NCBI GenBank assembly: GCA_025936205.1 | Contig: JAICTU010000091.1 | Span: 1-22,716, forward strand | Origin: Polyangiaceae bacterium | GTDB taxonomy: Bacteria; Myxococcota; Polyangia; Polyangiales; Polyangiaceae | Direction: 5' to 3' | DNA: 22,716 nucleotides | In this document: in pieces, positions 7,125-13,439 of the stretch | Position numbering within the stretch: the first letter of the stretch is position 1 | How the letters are laid out: each line of letters begins with the position of its first letter | The notes under the pieces: generated by a model | The model's input: only the letters and a program-made list of their open reading frames with translations | Databases searched by the model: none | What the model was told of the DNA's origin: nothing | Made by a program: the position numbers and the translations under genes

Positions 7125-8342
7125 ATGAGAAGACTGAGTCAGAGAAGCTGTAGCCTACCGCTCGTCGCAAAGTTGTTTCTGAGTCTACTTGCCGTTGGCT
7201 GCGGAGCATCGCCGGATTCCTCGACCGCCCCTGACGGTTCCTTCGGCAACGCTCCAGCGTTTGGAGCCGCGACGCCCGCTGCAGCACCTGCCTCGGAGAG
7301 CATGGGAGACGACGAAGCGGCAGACTCTGAACCGGCACCGGTCGCAGAGACACCGGCAACCGAAGAGACCGTGCGCGACATCCCTCTGCAGCCGGCGAGC
7401 GAGATGCCCGGAACTGATGTTCCTCCGAGCATGGCTCCGCCGCCGCCCGACATGCCGGTCGTCCCCGCTGCACTGCCCAAGTTCGTCGGCAACATCACCA
7501 CCGGCAACTCCGTGGACACGAATGGCCTGGTGTACTCGGACTACTGGAACCAGATCACGCCGGAGAACGCCGGCAAGTGGGGCTCCGTACAGGCCACCGC
7601 GGCGAGCGCACCCAATTATGCCGCGCTCGACGCCATCTACGACTACACGCAGCGCAAGGGCATCGTCTTCAAGGAGCATACCTTCATCTGGGGCCCTCAA
7701 CAGCCGACTGGCGATATCACCCCAGCCGATGTGCAGAGCTGGATGAAGGGCTTTTGCAGTCGCTATCCCAACACGAGACTCATCGATGTGGTCAACGAGC
7801 CACCGCCTCATCAGGAGCCGCGCTACTCCAACGCGATCGGAGGCGGCACCAACGGCAACTGGCAGTGGATCGTGAACGCCTTTACCTGGGCCCGGGAAGC
7901 GTGCCCCAACGCGGTCTTGATCCTGAACGACTACAACAACATCGAGATCGCAAACCAGAACCAGCATTTCATCGACATCGTCAAAGCGATCCAGGCGCAA
8001 GGAGCGCCGATCGACGCGCTGGGCGCTCAGAGCCACGGCCTCAACGGCGCTAACTCCGGACAGACGATGATCCCGCTCCTGACCAAGCTGCACGACGATA
8101 CGGGGCTGCCCGTCTTCATCACCGAGTACGACATCAACCAGGCGGACGACGCGACCCAGCTCGCCCGATTCCAGGACCACTTCGCGTTCTTCCTGAACAC
8201 GGAGTGGATTCGAGGGGTCACCGTCTGGGGATGGATCTTCGGTCGAACCTGGGTTGCGAGCAGCGGCTTGATCCGCGACGGACAGCCTCGACCTGCGATG
8301 ACCTGGCTGATGCAGCAACTCGGCCGACCCGTTCCGCAGTGA
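7125..8342 (+). CDS. GH10 endo-1,4-beta-xylanase lipoprotein (divergent)
   Basis: A 405-residue protein. The N-terminus has a hydrophobic signal and lipobox LAVGC (Cys26), followed by an 85-residue acidic, Pro/Ala-rich linker. The GH10 barrel runs from about residue 118 (KFVGNITTGNS) to the end. Its family motifs are YWNQITPENAGKWGS, the acid/base in DVVNEP (Glu225), LNDYNN, and the nucleophile in FITEYDI (Glu334). It hydrolyses internal beta-1,4 bonds of xylan. The usual HTLVWHSQ motif reads HTFIWGPQ here: the first His and the Trp are kept and the second His is replaced by Gly. At about 288 residues the catalytic domain is shorter than typical GH10 domains, so this is a divergent subgroup. 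Its stop overlaps the GTG of the next gene (GTGA), which implies translational coupling. The start has no clear Shine-Dalgarno sequence. Confidence 0.93.
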   Translation: MRRLSQRSCSLPLVAKLFLSLLAVGCGASPDSSTAPDGSFGNAPAFGAATPAAAPASESMGDDEAADSEPAPVAETPATEETVRDIPLQPASEMPGTDVPPSMAPPPPDMPVVPAALPKFVGNITTGNSVDTNGLVYSDYWNQITPENAGKWGSVQATAASAPNYAALDAIYDYTQRKGIVFKEHTFIWGPQQPTGDITPADVQSWMKGFCSRYPNTRLIDVVNEPPPHQEPRYSNAIGGGTNGNWQWIVNAFTWAREACPNAVLILNDYNNIEIANQNQHFIDIVKAIQAQGAPIDALGAQSHGLNGANSGQTMIPLLTKLHDDTGLPVFITEYDINQADDATQLARFQDHFAFFLNTEWIRGVTVWGWIFGRTWVASSGLIRDGQPRPAMTWLMQQLGRPVPQ

Positions 8343-9340
8343 AGAGCGGCTGGCTCCTTCTCTGGGCAGCGCTTTCACTGACGGGCTTGCTGCGGTGCGC
8401 ACAACGAGAGCCGGCGCCGGCGGCAGAGGACCGTCGCCCGCCGTTGAAAGAGCAATCGCCTGCCGTCGCTCGAGAGCGGCGGCAGGCGCTGCCCGCGGTC
8501 AGCCTGCTCGGCAAACAGCCGGCGTCCGCGTATCAAGCTCGCCTGTTCGCGGATGAGAGCGCCGTCGTGCTCGTCACGCAGGCCGGTTTCTCGATCTTTC
8601 GCACTGGAGAAGCCGCCGAGCAGCACAGCGTCCCGCTGGGCGCAGTCGCGGTTCGTCAGGGTGGCTCCCTCGTCTTCTGGCGCGCGGGATCGCTGCGACA
8701 AATCGCCTTCGATGGCGCGAACGAGCGACGCCTGGCACCGCTGACGCAGAGCCCTCAGTACCTGCTCGCGTCCGAACGCCACCTCGCCTGGATCCGCTGG
8801 GATGCTCGGACCGGAGCGTCACTCGAGACGCTGTCGTCCGGCGGCGAGGTGCGTGTCGTCCAGACCACAAAGGACAGAGTGTGCGCGTCCGTGCTGCGCG
8901 ATGCGGTGGTTTACTGGATCGTTCAGGGGCAGGACCGCTCCTGGCGAATCGAGAGCATCAGCCTGAACGGGCAGCAGCGAGCGCAGAGCGAAGTGCACGG
9001 CGAACGCCCACCGGCCCTGCTCGCGCTGGGCTCTGACGGCGTCTATTTCTATGACGGACCGGAGCGCGGTGTGCGGCGCTCCAGCTTCGATCTCGACCGA
9101 GAGGACTCCGTCCTGAAGAACGTGATTTGCTCGCCGCTCGTCGTGTCCAGCCGAGTTGTCTGCGCTCAGGTCGGAGGACTCTTCGACATTCCCCCCTCCG
9201 GCACCGCACCACGTTATCTGGCTCCGGAGCGCGACGGTCCGATCACCACGTTGGCAGCGACCAACGATCGCCTGTTCTGGGTGGCGGAGAGCGGCACGGA
9301 TCAACTGGTAGTCCGCTCACTGCCCCTGCCCGAGCTCTGA
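8339..9340 (+). CDS. Putative lipoprotein with beta-propeller-like repeats, coupled to GH10
   Basis: A 333-residue protein from the GTG at 8339, which overlaps the GH10 TGA. The longer in-frame ATG at 8204 lies deep inside the GH10 gene and lacks a signal. The chosen start gives VKSGWLLLWAALSLTGLLRC, a good export signal with a non-standard lipobox (Arg at -1, Cys20). The mature part has repeated strand-turn-strand blocks such as VVLVTQAGFSIFRTG, GSLVFWRAGSLRQIAFDG, HLAWIRWDARTG, GVYFYDGPERGVRRSS and RLFWVAESG. These are typical of a beta-propeller of the TolB/DUF5050 kind. No catalytic motif was recognised. The coupling suggests a substrate-binding or accessory partner for the xylanase, which is inference only. 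Confidence 0.75.
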   Translation: MKSGWLLLWAALSLTGLLRCAQREPAPAAEDRRPPLKEQSPAVARERRQALPAVSLLGKQPASAYQARLFADESAVVLVTQAGFSIFRTGEAAEQHSVPLGAVAVRQGGSLVFWRAGSLRQIAFDGANERRLAPLTQSPQYLLASERHLAWIRWDARTGASLETLSSGGEVRVVQTTKDRVCASVLRDAVVYWIVQGQDRSWRIESISLNGQQRAQSEVHGERPPALLALGSDGVYFYDGPERGVRRSSFDLDREDSVLKNVICSPLVVSSRVVCAQVGGLFDIPPSGTAPRYLAPERDGPITTLAATNDRLFWVAESGTDQLVVRSLPLPEL

Positions 9341-9482
9341 GCGTCGACCTCGGATCCAGCGCGCCGAAATAGCTCGCCTACGCACCGCTAAAGCACAGCA
9401 GCGGCTGAGGTTTTGCACCAGCCCGGGGCAACCTGCCCGCCTGCTGGGCAAGCGCCGCCCCCGGCAGTATGCTGGGCGCCGC

Positions 9483-10385
9483 GTGCTGCCCATCGTCGCC
9501 GTGCAAATCTCCCCGAAGGATCCGGCGCCAGTTCTGGAGGAGCGGCTGCTCAGCGCTTGCAGCGCGGGGTTGAAGCGTGCGCGCTGCGTGGCCGCCACGC
9601 GCCTGCAGCAAGAGGACGCGAGCGAGCCACGCGCGGTGGCGGTGGTGTCCTGGGACGATCCGGCGCACGTCACGATCGAGGTCGGGCTCGGAACGGAGCA
9701 GCCCGTCTGGCTGCAGCGCGAGATCGGCTTTACCGATCGGGATCCGGAGTTCGAGCGCTGGCGAGCAGCGGGCTTCACGGTCGCGCTGCTGGTCGATGAT
9801 GCGCGCTTCTGGGAGCAATCAGCGCCAGCCCCGGCAGCTCCCACCCCCGTCGATGTGGCTCCCCCGGCGGCGGCTCCGCCCAGCTCGCCAGCGCCGTCGG
9901 TCGAGCTGGATCTGCGCGCCCTGAGCGGCGCCGGGCTGGTCTCCGGGGCCTGGCGCATGGGAGCCGAGGTGCGGGCGCGCGTGGCCTTCTCGGATGCGTT
10001 CTTCGCGACGGGCGCGGCCCAATACGCGCTCGCCAGTGAGACCGGCGTCGATGTGCGGTGGTTCGATGCCGCACTCGGAGTGGGCTGGTACGTGCCGCCA
10101 TTCTGGTCGCCGCTGCAGAGCCGCTTGCGGTTGGAGTTGCTCGCGGAAAATCTCGCTGTCACTGCGCAGCAAGCGTCGTTGACCGATCGCCGCAACGTCT
10201 GGGTGCCCGGGCTCGCGCTGGGCAGCGATCTGCTCTGGCCGCTGGGCTCGGGCTGGGGCGTCAGCGCTCGCATCGACGGCTTCTGGCTCGACGGTTCGAG
10301 CGTGATCACGGACGCGGGGCAGCGGGTCGCGACCAGCGCGGGCGCTGGAATCCTGCTCGGCCTGGGCGCCGGGGTGCAGTTCTAA
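9483..10385 (+). CDS. Uncharacterised protein with barrel-like C-terminal half
   Basis: A 300-residue protein from a GTG start, with no strong Shine-Dalgarno sequence and no better in-frame start upstream. The N-terminal 115 residues form a mixed alpha/beta segment (LPIVAVQISP..., AVVSWDDPAHVTIEVGL, VWLQREIGFTDRD). An Ala/Pro linker follows (about 115-138). The C-terminal half consists of alternating amphipathic strands (LRLELLAENLAV, VSARIDGFWLDG, GILLGLGAGVQF) and ends in an aromatic residue, as outer-membrane barrels do. No signal peptide is visible, which is odd for a barrel. It sits immediately upstream of the sigma factor gene. The function is unknown. A sensor or output of the sigma/FecR system is possible. 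Confidence 0.7.
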   Translation: MLPIVAVQISPKDPAPVLEERLLSACSAGLKRARCVAATRLQQEDASEPRAVAVVSWDDPAHVTIEVGLGTEQPVWLQREIGFTDRDPEFERWRAAGFTVALLVDDARFWEQSAPAPAAPTPVDVAPPAAAPPSSPAPSVELDLRALSGAGLVSGAWRMGAEVRARVAFSDAFFATGAAQYALASETGVDVRWFDAALGVGWYVPPFWSPLQSRLRLELLAENLAVTAQQASLTDRRNVWVPGLALGSDLLWPLGSGWGVSARIDGFWLDGSSVITDAGQRVATSAGAGILLGLGAGVQF

Positions 10386-10399
10386 AATCGTCCGGGCGC

Positions 10400-10429
10400 T
10401 GCCTGCCGAGCGCGAGCTCCGTTACTTAC
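10400..10429 (+). promoter_or_regulatory. Candidate promoter of the sigma factor operon (TGCCTGC-17-ACTTAC)
   Basis: TGCCTGC (10400-10406) is followed after 17 nt by ACTTAC (10424-10429), preceded by GTT. The same two boxes with the same spacing recur upstream of the lipoprotein gene at 12923; the intervening bases also match partly. The downstream box ends 10 nt before the sigma factor ATG, so the transcript would be nearly leaderless, in line with the absence of a Shine-Dalgarno sequence. Autoregulation by this sigma factor is inference. Confidence 0.5.
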
Positions 10430-10439
10430 AAGCACAGCC

Positions 10440-11072
10440 ATGGTGATCCGCCGCGTCGTTTCCGAACCGCCCGAGCGGGCGCAGGAAGCGAATGCTGTGC
10501 CGAACTGGAGCGATGTGGAGCTGCTGAACGCACTGGCGGATCAGGATCCGCGAGCCGGGGTCGCGCTCTACGACCGTCTGATCCGGGTGGTGGAGTGGAC
10601 CATTCTGCGCGTGGTCGGCCAGCGCGGTCCCGAGCACGACGACCTGGTGCAAAGCGCGTTCGAGCAGATCGTGATCAGCTTGCATCGCAGGCGCTATGCC
10701 CGCGACTGCAGCCTGACCTCGTGGGCGTCGGCGATCAGCTGCCACATCGCGCTCAATGCGCTGCGCTCACGGCGCCGGCAACGCTGGCTGTGGTCGGGCG
10801 CGCGACCCGAGCTGGAGCCGAGCCCCCGCCCTGATCTGGAGAGCCAGCTGGCCGCGCGCCAGGCGCTGGAGCGCATCCGCAACGAGCTGGCGCGCATGAA
10901 CCGGGCGCGGGCCGAGGTGCTGGTGTTGCACGAAGTGAACGGCCTGGAGCTGGCGGAGATCGCCCGCGTGCTCGGCATCAGCGTGGCCGCCGCTCAGTCG
11001 CGCCTGGCGCGTGGTCGCCGCGAGTTGTTGCAGCGCCTGGAACCGGCGAGCCCGAAGGGGGAAGTGACATGA
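10440..11072 (+). CDS. ECF-type RNA polymerase sigma-70 factor
   Basis: A 210-residue protein with the two-domain ECF layout. Region 2 spans about residues 40-112, with the region 2.2-like DDLVQSAFEQIV and the basic, aromatic region 2.3-2.4 (TSWASAISCHIALNALRSRRR). Region 4 spans about 140-200, with the helix-turn-helix LELAEIARVLGISVAAAQSRLARGR (written here across residues 169-193). It would direct RNA polymerase to a small regulon. It overlaps the next gene, a FecR-like membrane protein, by 4 nt (ATGA). This is the usual pairing of an ECF sigma factor with a membrane regulator. The ATG at 10440 has no Shine-Dalgarno sequence, and a GTG follows immediately as an alternative start. Confidence 0.92.
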   Translation: MVIRRVVSEPPERAQEANAVPNWSDVELLNALADQDPRAGVALYDRLIRVVEWTILRVVGQRGPEHDDLVQSAFEQIVISLHRRRYARDCSLTSWASAISCHIALNALRSRRRQRWLWSGARPELEPSPRPDLESQLAARQALERIRNELARMNRARAEVLVLHEVNGLELAEIARVLGISVAAAQSRLARGRRELLQRLEPASPKGEVT

Positions 11073-12256
11073 GCCCGAAGAGCCCACTGCGCGAGCTCTG
11101 CCGCGGCGTATGGCCCGTGCAAGACGCGGAGACCGAGCAGCAGCGGCGCGCGCGCATCGCCGAGCGCATCTCGGTCGTGAACCGCGAGCTCGCCGAGCAT
11201 GAGCGGCGGCAGCGCCCGCTCTGGTGGCTGGCGGCCGCGGCCGTCCTGGGCAGCCTGTGCGTGCTCTGGGTGCTGGCACGCCCGGGCAATGAACCCCTGG
11301 CGGCAGCGGGCAGCGTGCGACTGGTGTCGGGCGCGGCCAGTGTGAGCCAGGCGGGTGTGCTCGCGCCGCTCGGAAACACCCCGATCGATGTGGCGTCCGA
11401 ACCGATCCTGGTCACACGCGCCGATCAGTCTGCGGAGCTTCGCCTGGCGAGCGATGCGGCGCTGCAGCTCGCGGCCGCTTCCGAGGTCGGCCTGGAGCGT
11501 CGGCAGGGCGCGCTCGGTTTCGAGGAGCGCGTGCATCTGCGGGCGGGCGCCGTGGCGTTGCGCGTCCCCAAGCTGGGCGCCCGCAGCAAGCTGGCGGTGG
11601 AAACGCGCGATAGCTGGGTCGAGGTCCACGGCACACGCTTCTCGGTGCGCTGGGTGGAGCAGCCGCCGGCGCAGCCCTTCACCGAGGTCGACGTGAGCGA
11701 AGGCAAGGTGCTGGTGCGGGGCCGCGATGGCGCGAGCCGCATGCTCGGGGCTGGGGATCACTGGCGCTCGAACGGCGCCGAGAAGCCCGTGGAGGCAGGG
11801 CCGGCCGTCGTACCGCCGCCGGTTGCGGCGCCGCCCGCGCCTGCTCCGCCAGCGGTGTCTCCGGCGCCGCACGCCGCGCGCGAGGCGGCCGTCCCGGCTG
11901 TCTCTGCGCAGCCCGCTGTTGCTCCGCAGACCGCCTCCACTCCCAGCGAACTGGCGGCGCAGAATCGCCTGCTGGAAGGCGCCGAGCTGGCGCGCAAGAG
12001 CGGCATGCCAGCGTTGGCGCTGGAACGCCTGAACACACTGATCGAGCGCTACCCAGCTGCGGAGCTCGCGCACAACGCGCGCGTGCAGCGCATGCGCCTG
12101 CTCGCGAGCACGGGTCATCCGCGCGAGGCGGCGCAGGCGGCGCGCGAGTATCTGGAGCTCTATCCTCGCGGCTTCGCGCGCGCGGAAGCGGAGCAACAGG
12201 TCAAGGCGGAGCAACAGGTCAAGGCGGAGCAACAGGTCAAGGCGGAGGAGCCATGA
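11069..12256 (+). CDS. FecR-domain transmembrane regulator with TPR-like C-terminus
   Basis: A 395-residue single-pass membrane protein. A cytoplasmic N-terminus (1-50, probably contacting the sigma factor) precedes a transmembrane helix at 51-70 (LWWLAAAAVLGSLCVLWVLA). A periplasmic FecR domain spans about 80-230, with FecR-like features in ELRLASDAALQL, VHLRAGAVALRVPK and WVEVHGTRFSVRW. A Pro/Ala-rich spacer (about 240-305) follows, then TPR-like helices (about 308-375, LNTLIERYPAAELAHNARVQ). The tail has three AEQQVK repeats. FecR proteins transmit periplasmic signals to a partner ECF sigma factor. The start overlaps the sigma gene stop (ATGA) with a GGGGGA Shine-Dalgarno upstream. The end overlaps the next gene in the same way. 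Whether it acts as an anti-sigma factor is inferred. Confidence 0.88.
   Translation: MSPKSPLRELCRGVWPVQDAETEQQRRARIAERISVVNRELAEHERRQRPLWWLAAAAVLGSLCVLWVLARPGNEPLAAAGSVRLVSGAASVSQAGVLAPLGNTPIDVASEPILVTRADQSAELRLASDAALQLAAASEVGLERRQGALGFEERVHLRAGAVALRVPKLGARSKLAVETRDSWVEVHGTRFSVRWVEQPPAQPFTEVDVSEGKVLVRGRDGASRMLGAGDHWRSNGAEKPVEAGPAVVPPPVAAPPAPAPPAVSPAPHAAREAAVPAVSAQPAVAPQTASTPSELAAQNRLLEGAELARKSGMPALALERLNTLIERYPAAELAHNARVQRMRLLASTGHPREAAQAAREYLELYPRGFARAEAEQQVKAEQQVKAEQQVKAEEP
12188..12247 (+). repeat. 18-bp tandem repeat, three copies plus a partial fourth, at the end of the FecR gene
   Basis: Three identical 18-bp units (GCGGAGCAACAGGTCAAG) span 12188-12241 and encode AEQQVK three times. 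The partial fourth unit begins GCGGAG and then diverges. That divergence creates the GGAGGAG Shine-Dalgarno sequence of the next gene. Copy-number change would stay in frame and alter only the length of the tail. Confidence 0.9.
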
Positions 12257-12852
12257 GCCGCTTCATCCGGGCCTCGCGCGCCGTCCAGCTGTGCGGCGCG
12301 CTGCTCTTGCTCTGGGGCGCCCGCTGCAACCTGTACGAGGGCCGCTCGCTCGATCTCTTCCCGCCCGTCGGCGACGTGCTGGTCGAGTGCCGGGTCTCGA
12401 GCGACTGCGCGCGCGATCGTCCGTACTGCGCGAGCGGCAGCTGCGTGCGCTGCCTGCTCGACGCCAACTGCGACCGCCGCCATCCGGCGTGCGTCGGCAA
12501 CGCCTGCGTGGAGTGCCGCTCCGCCGACAATTGTGCCGCCGGGCAGGCCTGCAACAGCGTGCTCAACAGCTGCGCTCCCGAGTGTTCTGAGCAAGAGGCC
12601 TGCAGCGGTCCCGAGACGAGCCACTGCAGCCTCGAGCTGGGTGTCTGCGTGCAATGCGCCGCCGATGCCGACTGCCGCGAACCCAAAAACTCGGTGTGCG
12701 GGCGCGGCGGGCGCTGCGTGGACTGTCGAGAGAACGGCAGCTGCGCCGAGGACGCCGGGCCACCGGGGCCCCGGCCCCTGCCGGACGCAATGTCCATGCC
12801 CGATGCCATGCCGCCGCCCCAGAGCCCGATGCCCGCCCCCCCCGCACCCTGA
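12253..12852 (+). CDS. Exported Cys-rich repeat protein
   Basis: A 199-residue protein with an ATGA overlap to the FecR gene and a GGAGGAG Shine-Dalgarno sequence. An export signal covers residues 1-25 (VQLCGALLLLWGARC). Cys25 may be lipidated, although Arg at -1 is unusual. About five tandem Cys-rich units follow, each of the form Cys-x5-Cys-x6/7-Cys-x4/5-Cys-x2-Cys (for example SSDCARDRPYCASGSCVRC and DANCDRRHPACVGNACVEC). These are probably disulfide-knotted outside the cytoplasm. The C-terminus is Pro/Met-rich (PDAMSMPDAMPPPQ). Similar Cys-rich repeats are common in myxobacterial surface proteins. The role is unknown; its operon position suggests it is part of, or sensed by, the sigma/FecR system. 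Confidence 0.8.
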   Translation: MSRFIRASRAVQLCGALLLLWGARCNLYEGRSLDLFPPVGDVLVECRVSSDCARDRPYCASGSCVRCLLDANCDRRHPACVGNACVECRSADNCAAGQACNSVLNSCAPECSEQEACSGPETSHCSLELGVCVQCAADADCREPKNSVCGRGGRCVDCRENGSCAEDAGPPGPRPLPDAMSMPDAMPPPQSPMPAPPAP

Positions 12853-12867
12853 ATTCGCGGGTGCGCC

Positions 12868-12897
12868 TGCCTGCTGAAAGCGGGTGCGGTGACTTAC
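12868..12897 (+). promoter_or_regulatory. Second copy of the TGCCTGC-17-ACTTAC promoter-like element
   Basis: TGCCTGC (12868-12874) and ACTTAC (12892-12897) are 17 nt apart, as at 10400-10429. The box before ACTTAC reads GTG rather than GTT. It lies 25 nt before the ATG at 12923, leaving room for a short leader with the GAAGGAG Shine-Dalgarno sequence. Confidence 0.5.
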
Positions 12898-12922
12898 GTG
12901 CATTCGAGAAGGAGTCTCTTCG

Positions 12923-13330
12923 ATGCGATCCAGTTCATCCCAAGCCGCTCTCCTGCTCTTGGGGTTGGCCTGCGGCGGAGCCGAACAGCCACTGTTCTCC
13001 GGCGGCCCCGGCGCGCCCGACGAGCTTGTGCAGGGCCAGGATCAAGGCCAGGAACCGCGGGCCTCCGAGACGACCATCGTGCAGAAAGCAGAGCCTCGCG
13101 CAGACGATGGGACAGCCATCACTCCAGCGACGGGAGGCGCGCCCGCGCTGCCCGACCCCTTTGACGCTGGTAGCGCGCCGCTCCCGCCCGGCGACGCCAA
13201 ACCGCAAGCACCCGGCGACGGCAAGCCACCGCGCGGCGTTGCACGCCCGCCAGCGCCCGACGCCGCTCCCGTTCCAGGTGACGCAGGTCCGCGCACCCTG
13301 TCGCCTTCCAGGCCACTCCCGGGCATGTAG
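12923..13330 (+). CDS. Small Pro-rich lipoprotein
   Basis: A 135-residue protein with a good Shine-Dalgarno sequence (GAAGGAG, 10 nt upstream of the ATG). The signal MRSSSSQAALLLLGLAC ends in a lipobox-like GLAC (Cys17). The mature part is low-complexity and rich in Pro, Ala, Gly and Asp (PGDAKPQAPGDGKPPRG), with no folded domain recognised. It has its own promoter-like element (12868-12897) matching that of the sigma factor gene, so it is a likely regulon member. The function is unknown; it could be a surface or periplasmic spacer protein. Confidence 0.7.
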   Translation: MRSSSSQAALLLLGLACGGAEQPLFSGGPGAPDELVQGQDQGQEPRASETTIVQKAEPRADDGTAITPATGGAPALPDPFDAGSAPLPPGDAKPQAPGDGKPPRGVARPPAPDAAPVPGDAGPRTLSPSRPLPGM

Positions 13331-13383
13331 CGGCTAAACCCAGCCCGCCAGATGGTCGTCCCTGTTCTCAGCGAGGGGACCTG

Positions 13384-13408
13384 CAGTCAGCACCCGTGCA
13401 GCTGACTG
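13384..13408 (+). terminator. Hairpin between the lipoprotein and PilT-like genes
   Basis: CAGTCAGC and GCTGACTG are perfect 8-nt arms around a 9-nt loop. The hairpin lies 54 nt after the lipoprotein stop and 28 nt before the proposed ATC start. There is no T-tract. It may be a terminator for the upstream gene or a leader structure for the ATPase gene. Confidence 0.35.
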
Positions 13409-13425
13409 GGTTCACGACGCTGCCC

Positions 13426-13439
13426 GAGGTGACGCCATC
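13426..13439 (+). promoter_or_regulatory. Strong Shine-Dalgarno ahead of an ATC codon
   Basis: GAGGTGA (13426-13432) is an excellent ribosome-binding site. GAGG ends 7 nt before ATC at 13437. The first residues read from this ATC (Ala-Gln-Leu-Asp-Lys-Phe) look like the true N-terminus of a PilT-like protein. No ATG, GTG or TTG is in frame between the upstream stop (13335) and the Met codon at 13551. The nearby GTG at 13430 is out of frame. Confidence 0.5.

Noticed and set aside
8204..8338. N-terminal extension of the propeller lipoprotein from ATG 8204
   Set aside because: It lies inside the GH10 gene, encodes no signal, and would bury the signal peptide that starts at GTG 8339.
7185..8402. 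405-codon minus-strand frame opposite the GH10 gene
   Set aside because: It is a shadow of the GH10 coding strand with no motif or ribosome-binding site.
10994..12232. 412-codon minus-strand frame opposite FecR
   Set aside because: It is Arg/Leu-rich antisense translation of the FecR/TPR gene; the sense strand has a TM helix, FecR motifs and overlap coupling.
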